From Clostridiales bacterium (lineage in GTDB: Bacteria; Bacillota; Clostridia; Lachnospirales; JAQSXR01), in NCBI GenBank assembly GCA_029256575.1, contig JAQSXR010000022.1, positions 1-36,754 on the forward strand: DNA of 36,754 nucleotides, written 5' to 3'. The notes beneath the pieces are model-generated. The model was not told where the DNA came from. It did no database searches and saw only the letters and a list, made by a program, of their open reading frames with translations. The translations under genes and the position numbers were made by a program. This document shows, in pieces, positions 35,275 to 36,754 of the stretch; the first letter of the stretch is position 1, and each line of letters begins with the position of its first letter.

Positions 35275-36258
35275 ATGGGAAAGAAAGTATTGATAACAGG
35301 TTCAGATGGGTTTATTGGTAGTCATGTAACGGAAAAATTAATTGAAGAGGGTTATGATGTTAGGGCCTTTGTTTTTTATAATTCCTTTAACAATTGGGGA
35401 TGGCTCGATACATTTCCAAAAGATAAATTAAAAAATATTGATATTTTTACAGGGGATGTTAGAGACCCAAATGGTGTTCGAAAAGCAATGGAAGGGATTG
35501 AAGAGGTATATCACTTAGCTGCTTTGATTGCAATACCGTTTAGTTACCATTCACCTGATTCATATGTGGATACAAATATAAAAGGAACTTTAAATGTATT
35601 ACAGGCAGCAAGAGACTTAGGGACTCAACGTGTACTTGTAACATCGACTTCTGAGGTTTATGGAACAGCACAATATGTTCCAATTGATGAGAAACATCCA
35701 TTACAAGGACAATCACCATATTCAGCAACTAAAATAGGAGCGGATAAATTGGCAGAAAGTTTTTATAGAAGCTTTAATTTACCAGTTACAATTGTAAGAC
35801 CGTTTAATACCTATGGTCCAAGACAATCTGCAAGAGCCGTAATTCCAACGATTATAACTCAATTACTCGCTGGAAAAGAAGAGATTAAGTTAGGATCATT
35901 ATCCCCAACAAGAGATTTCAATTTTGTAAAAGATACAGCAAATGGATTCTTGGAAATAGCAAAGTCGACGAAAACGATTGGTGAAGAAATAAACATTGCA
36001 ACGGGAGAAGAGATATCAATAGGTAATTTGGCAAATGAATTGATTCGTCAGATAAATCCAAATGCACGAATAATCTGCGAGGAAGATCGATTAAGACCAG
36101 AGAATAGTGAAGTTAATCGATTGTTAGGGTGTAATAAAAAGATAAAAGAATTAACAAATTGGGAAGCTCAATATTCATTCTCACAAGGACTTTCAGAGAC
36201 GATAGAATTTTTAAAGAATAATATGGATAAGTATAAAACAGACATCTACAACATGTAA
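35275..36258 (+). CDS. legB: NAD-dependent nucleotide-sugar 4,6-dehydratase, LegB-type
   Basis: Encodes 327 residues from ATG 35275 behind AAAAGGAGAAATT. Extended short-chain dehydrogenase/epimerase: glycine motif VLITGSDGFIGSHV, YHLAALIAIPFSY, catalytic Ser-Tyr-Lys in STSEVYGT and SPYSATKIGADKL, and VRPFNTYGPRQSARAVIPTII. The segment YNSFNNWGWLD and the adjacent CBS-nucleotidyltransferase point to the LegB group, which acts on a GDP- or UDP-GlcNAc intermediate of legionaminic acid synthesis. A generic UDP-glucose 4-epimerase/dTDP-glucose dehydratase is the alternative. The sigma-D promoter supports a role in flagellin glycosylation. The partner aminotransferase LegC is expected beyond the window. 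Confidence 0.78.
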   Translation: MGKKVLITGSDGFIGSHVTEKLIEEGYDVRAFVFYNSFNNWGWLDTFPKDKLKNIDIFTGDVRDPNGVRKAMEGIEEVYHLAALIAIPFSYHSPDSYVDTNIKGTLNVLQAARDLGTQRVLVTSTSEVYGTAQYVPIDEKHPLQGQSPYSATKIGADKLAESFYRSFNLPVTIVRPFNTYGPRQSARAVIPTIITQLLAGKEEIKLGSLSPTRDFNFVKDTANGFLEIAKSTKTIGEEINIATGEEISIGNLANELIRQINPNARIICEEDRLRPENSEVNRLLGCNKKIKELTNWEAQYSFSQGLSETIEFLKNNMDKYKTDIYNM

Positions 36259-36271
36259 AGGGGTTGAAGAA

Positions 36272-36754
36272 ATGGACTTTTCAAAAATGCTAATTAGTGA
36301 AGATTCAACAATTCTAAAAGCCATGCAAGCAATTGACAAAGCAGCAAAACAAATCGTGTTTATTGCAACTCAAAATAAGTTAAAAGCAGTTGTAACGGAT
36401 GGTGATATTAGAAGACATATACTAAAAGGTGGATCGTTAGATGAACCAGTATCCAAAATTGCTAATTATAATCCGAAGTATGTTGCTAGAAAAGACAAAA
36501 ACAAAGCATATGAGCTACTAAAGGGAGGGGCACTAAAGGCAATTCCAGTAGTAAATTCTGCACATGAAATAATTGATATAATCTATGGTATTATGGAGGG
36601 TGTAACAACAAAAAAAGTTTGCGCACCAGTTGTCATAATGGCTGGTGGACTTGGGACAAGATTATATCCATATACAAAAATATTACCAAAGCCACTGATT
36701 CCAATCGGAGATATTCCGATTGTAGAACATATAATTAATAAATTTCAGAATTAT
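36272..36754 (+). CDS. CBS-domain sugar nucleotidyltransferase (PtmE-like), 3' end outside window
   Basis: The frame starts at ATG 36272 behind AAGGGGTTGAAG and is open to the window end: 161 codons are visible. Residues 1-115 form a pair of CBS modules with the motif VVTDGDIRRHI; residues 120-150 begin a nucleotidyltransferase domain with VVIMAGGLGTRLYPYTKILPKPLIPIGDIPIVE, in which GGLGTRL binds the nucleotide. This combination is typical of PtmE, the glucosamine-1-phosphate guanylyltransferase of the Campylobacter legionaminic pathway. It follows legB by 13 bases. Mannose-1-phosphate guanylyltransferase-like function remains possible until the rest is seen. Confidence 0.8.
   Translation, partial: MDFSKMLISEDSTILKAMQAIDKAAKQIVFIATQNKLKAVVTDGDIRRHILKGGSLDEPVSKIANYNPKYVARKDKNKAYELLKGGALKAIPVVNSAHEIIDIIYGIMEGVTTKKVCAPVVIMAGGLGTRLYPYTKILPKPLIPIGDIPIVEHIINKFQNY

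Overview
The window is low-GC Firmicutes DNA, most likely from a motile anaerobe of the Clostridia (Lachnospiraceae-like). Evidence: TTGACA/TATAAT promoters and strong AGGAGG ribosome sites; a type III glutamine synthetase; an archaeal-type split glutamate synthase with an iron-sulfur flavoprotein core; the dapL route to lysine and peptidoglycan; a zinc-ribbon L33; and a clostridial rpmG-secE-nusG-rplKA-rplJL-rpoBC cluster. The genus cannot be fixed from sequence reading alone.

Layout. (1) 1-7508, flagellar filament region: a flagellin whose 5' end lies outside the window, a degenerate second flagellin, a small helical protein, a Maf-type flagellin glycosyltransferase, flaG, fliD, fliS and a serine-hydrolase-like protein. 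Two sigma-D (sigma-28) promoters are visible. (2) 7596-16810, ammonium assimilation: amt, glnK and glnN on the minus strand, divergent from a five-gene glutamate synthase operon (amidotransferase, FeS/FMN core, polyferredoxin, FAD oxidoreductase, GXGXG subunit). The promoter-proximal leaders carry GC-rich hairpins that look like attenuators. (3) 16878-22071, purF, dapF, pyrG and dapL, with a 27-codon open frame overlapping the dapF start. (4) 22313-23562, a split ThrE-type amino acid exporter. (5) 23664-35077, ribosomal protein and RNA polymerase genes with L1-type and L10-type leaders and a degenerate repeat block before rpoB. (6) 35275-end, legB and a CBS-nucleotidyltransferase gene (incomplete), with a tandem sigma-A plus sigma-D promoter.

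How the parts work together. The two ends appear functionally linked: the right end looks like the start of a nonulosonic (legionaminic-type) sugar pathway, and the left end holds Maf, the enzyme class that places such sugars on flagellin. A sigma-D-like promoter in front of legB would tie sugar synthesis to filament synthesis. In the centre, Amt imports ammonium under GlnK control, GlnN makes glutamine, and the split glutamate synthase returns glutamate. PurF and PyrG then consume glutamine, and DapL/DapF make meso-diaminopimelate.

The best candidates for something new are the flagellin pseudogene with mosaic identity to its neighbour, the matched leader hairpins of the nitrogen genes, the dapF-coupled small ORF, the rplL-rpoB repeat block, the palindrome inside the rpoB promoter, and the sigma-D control of the legB locus. 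No CRISPR array, transposase, integrase, rRNA or tRNA gene was seen.
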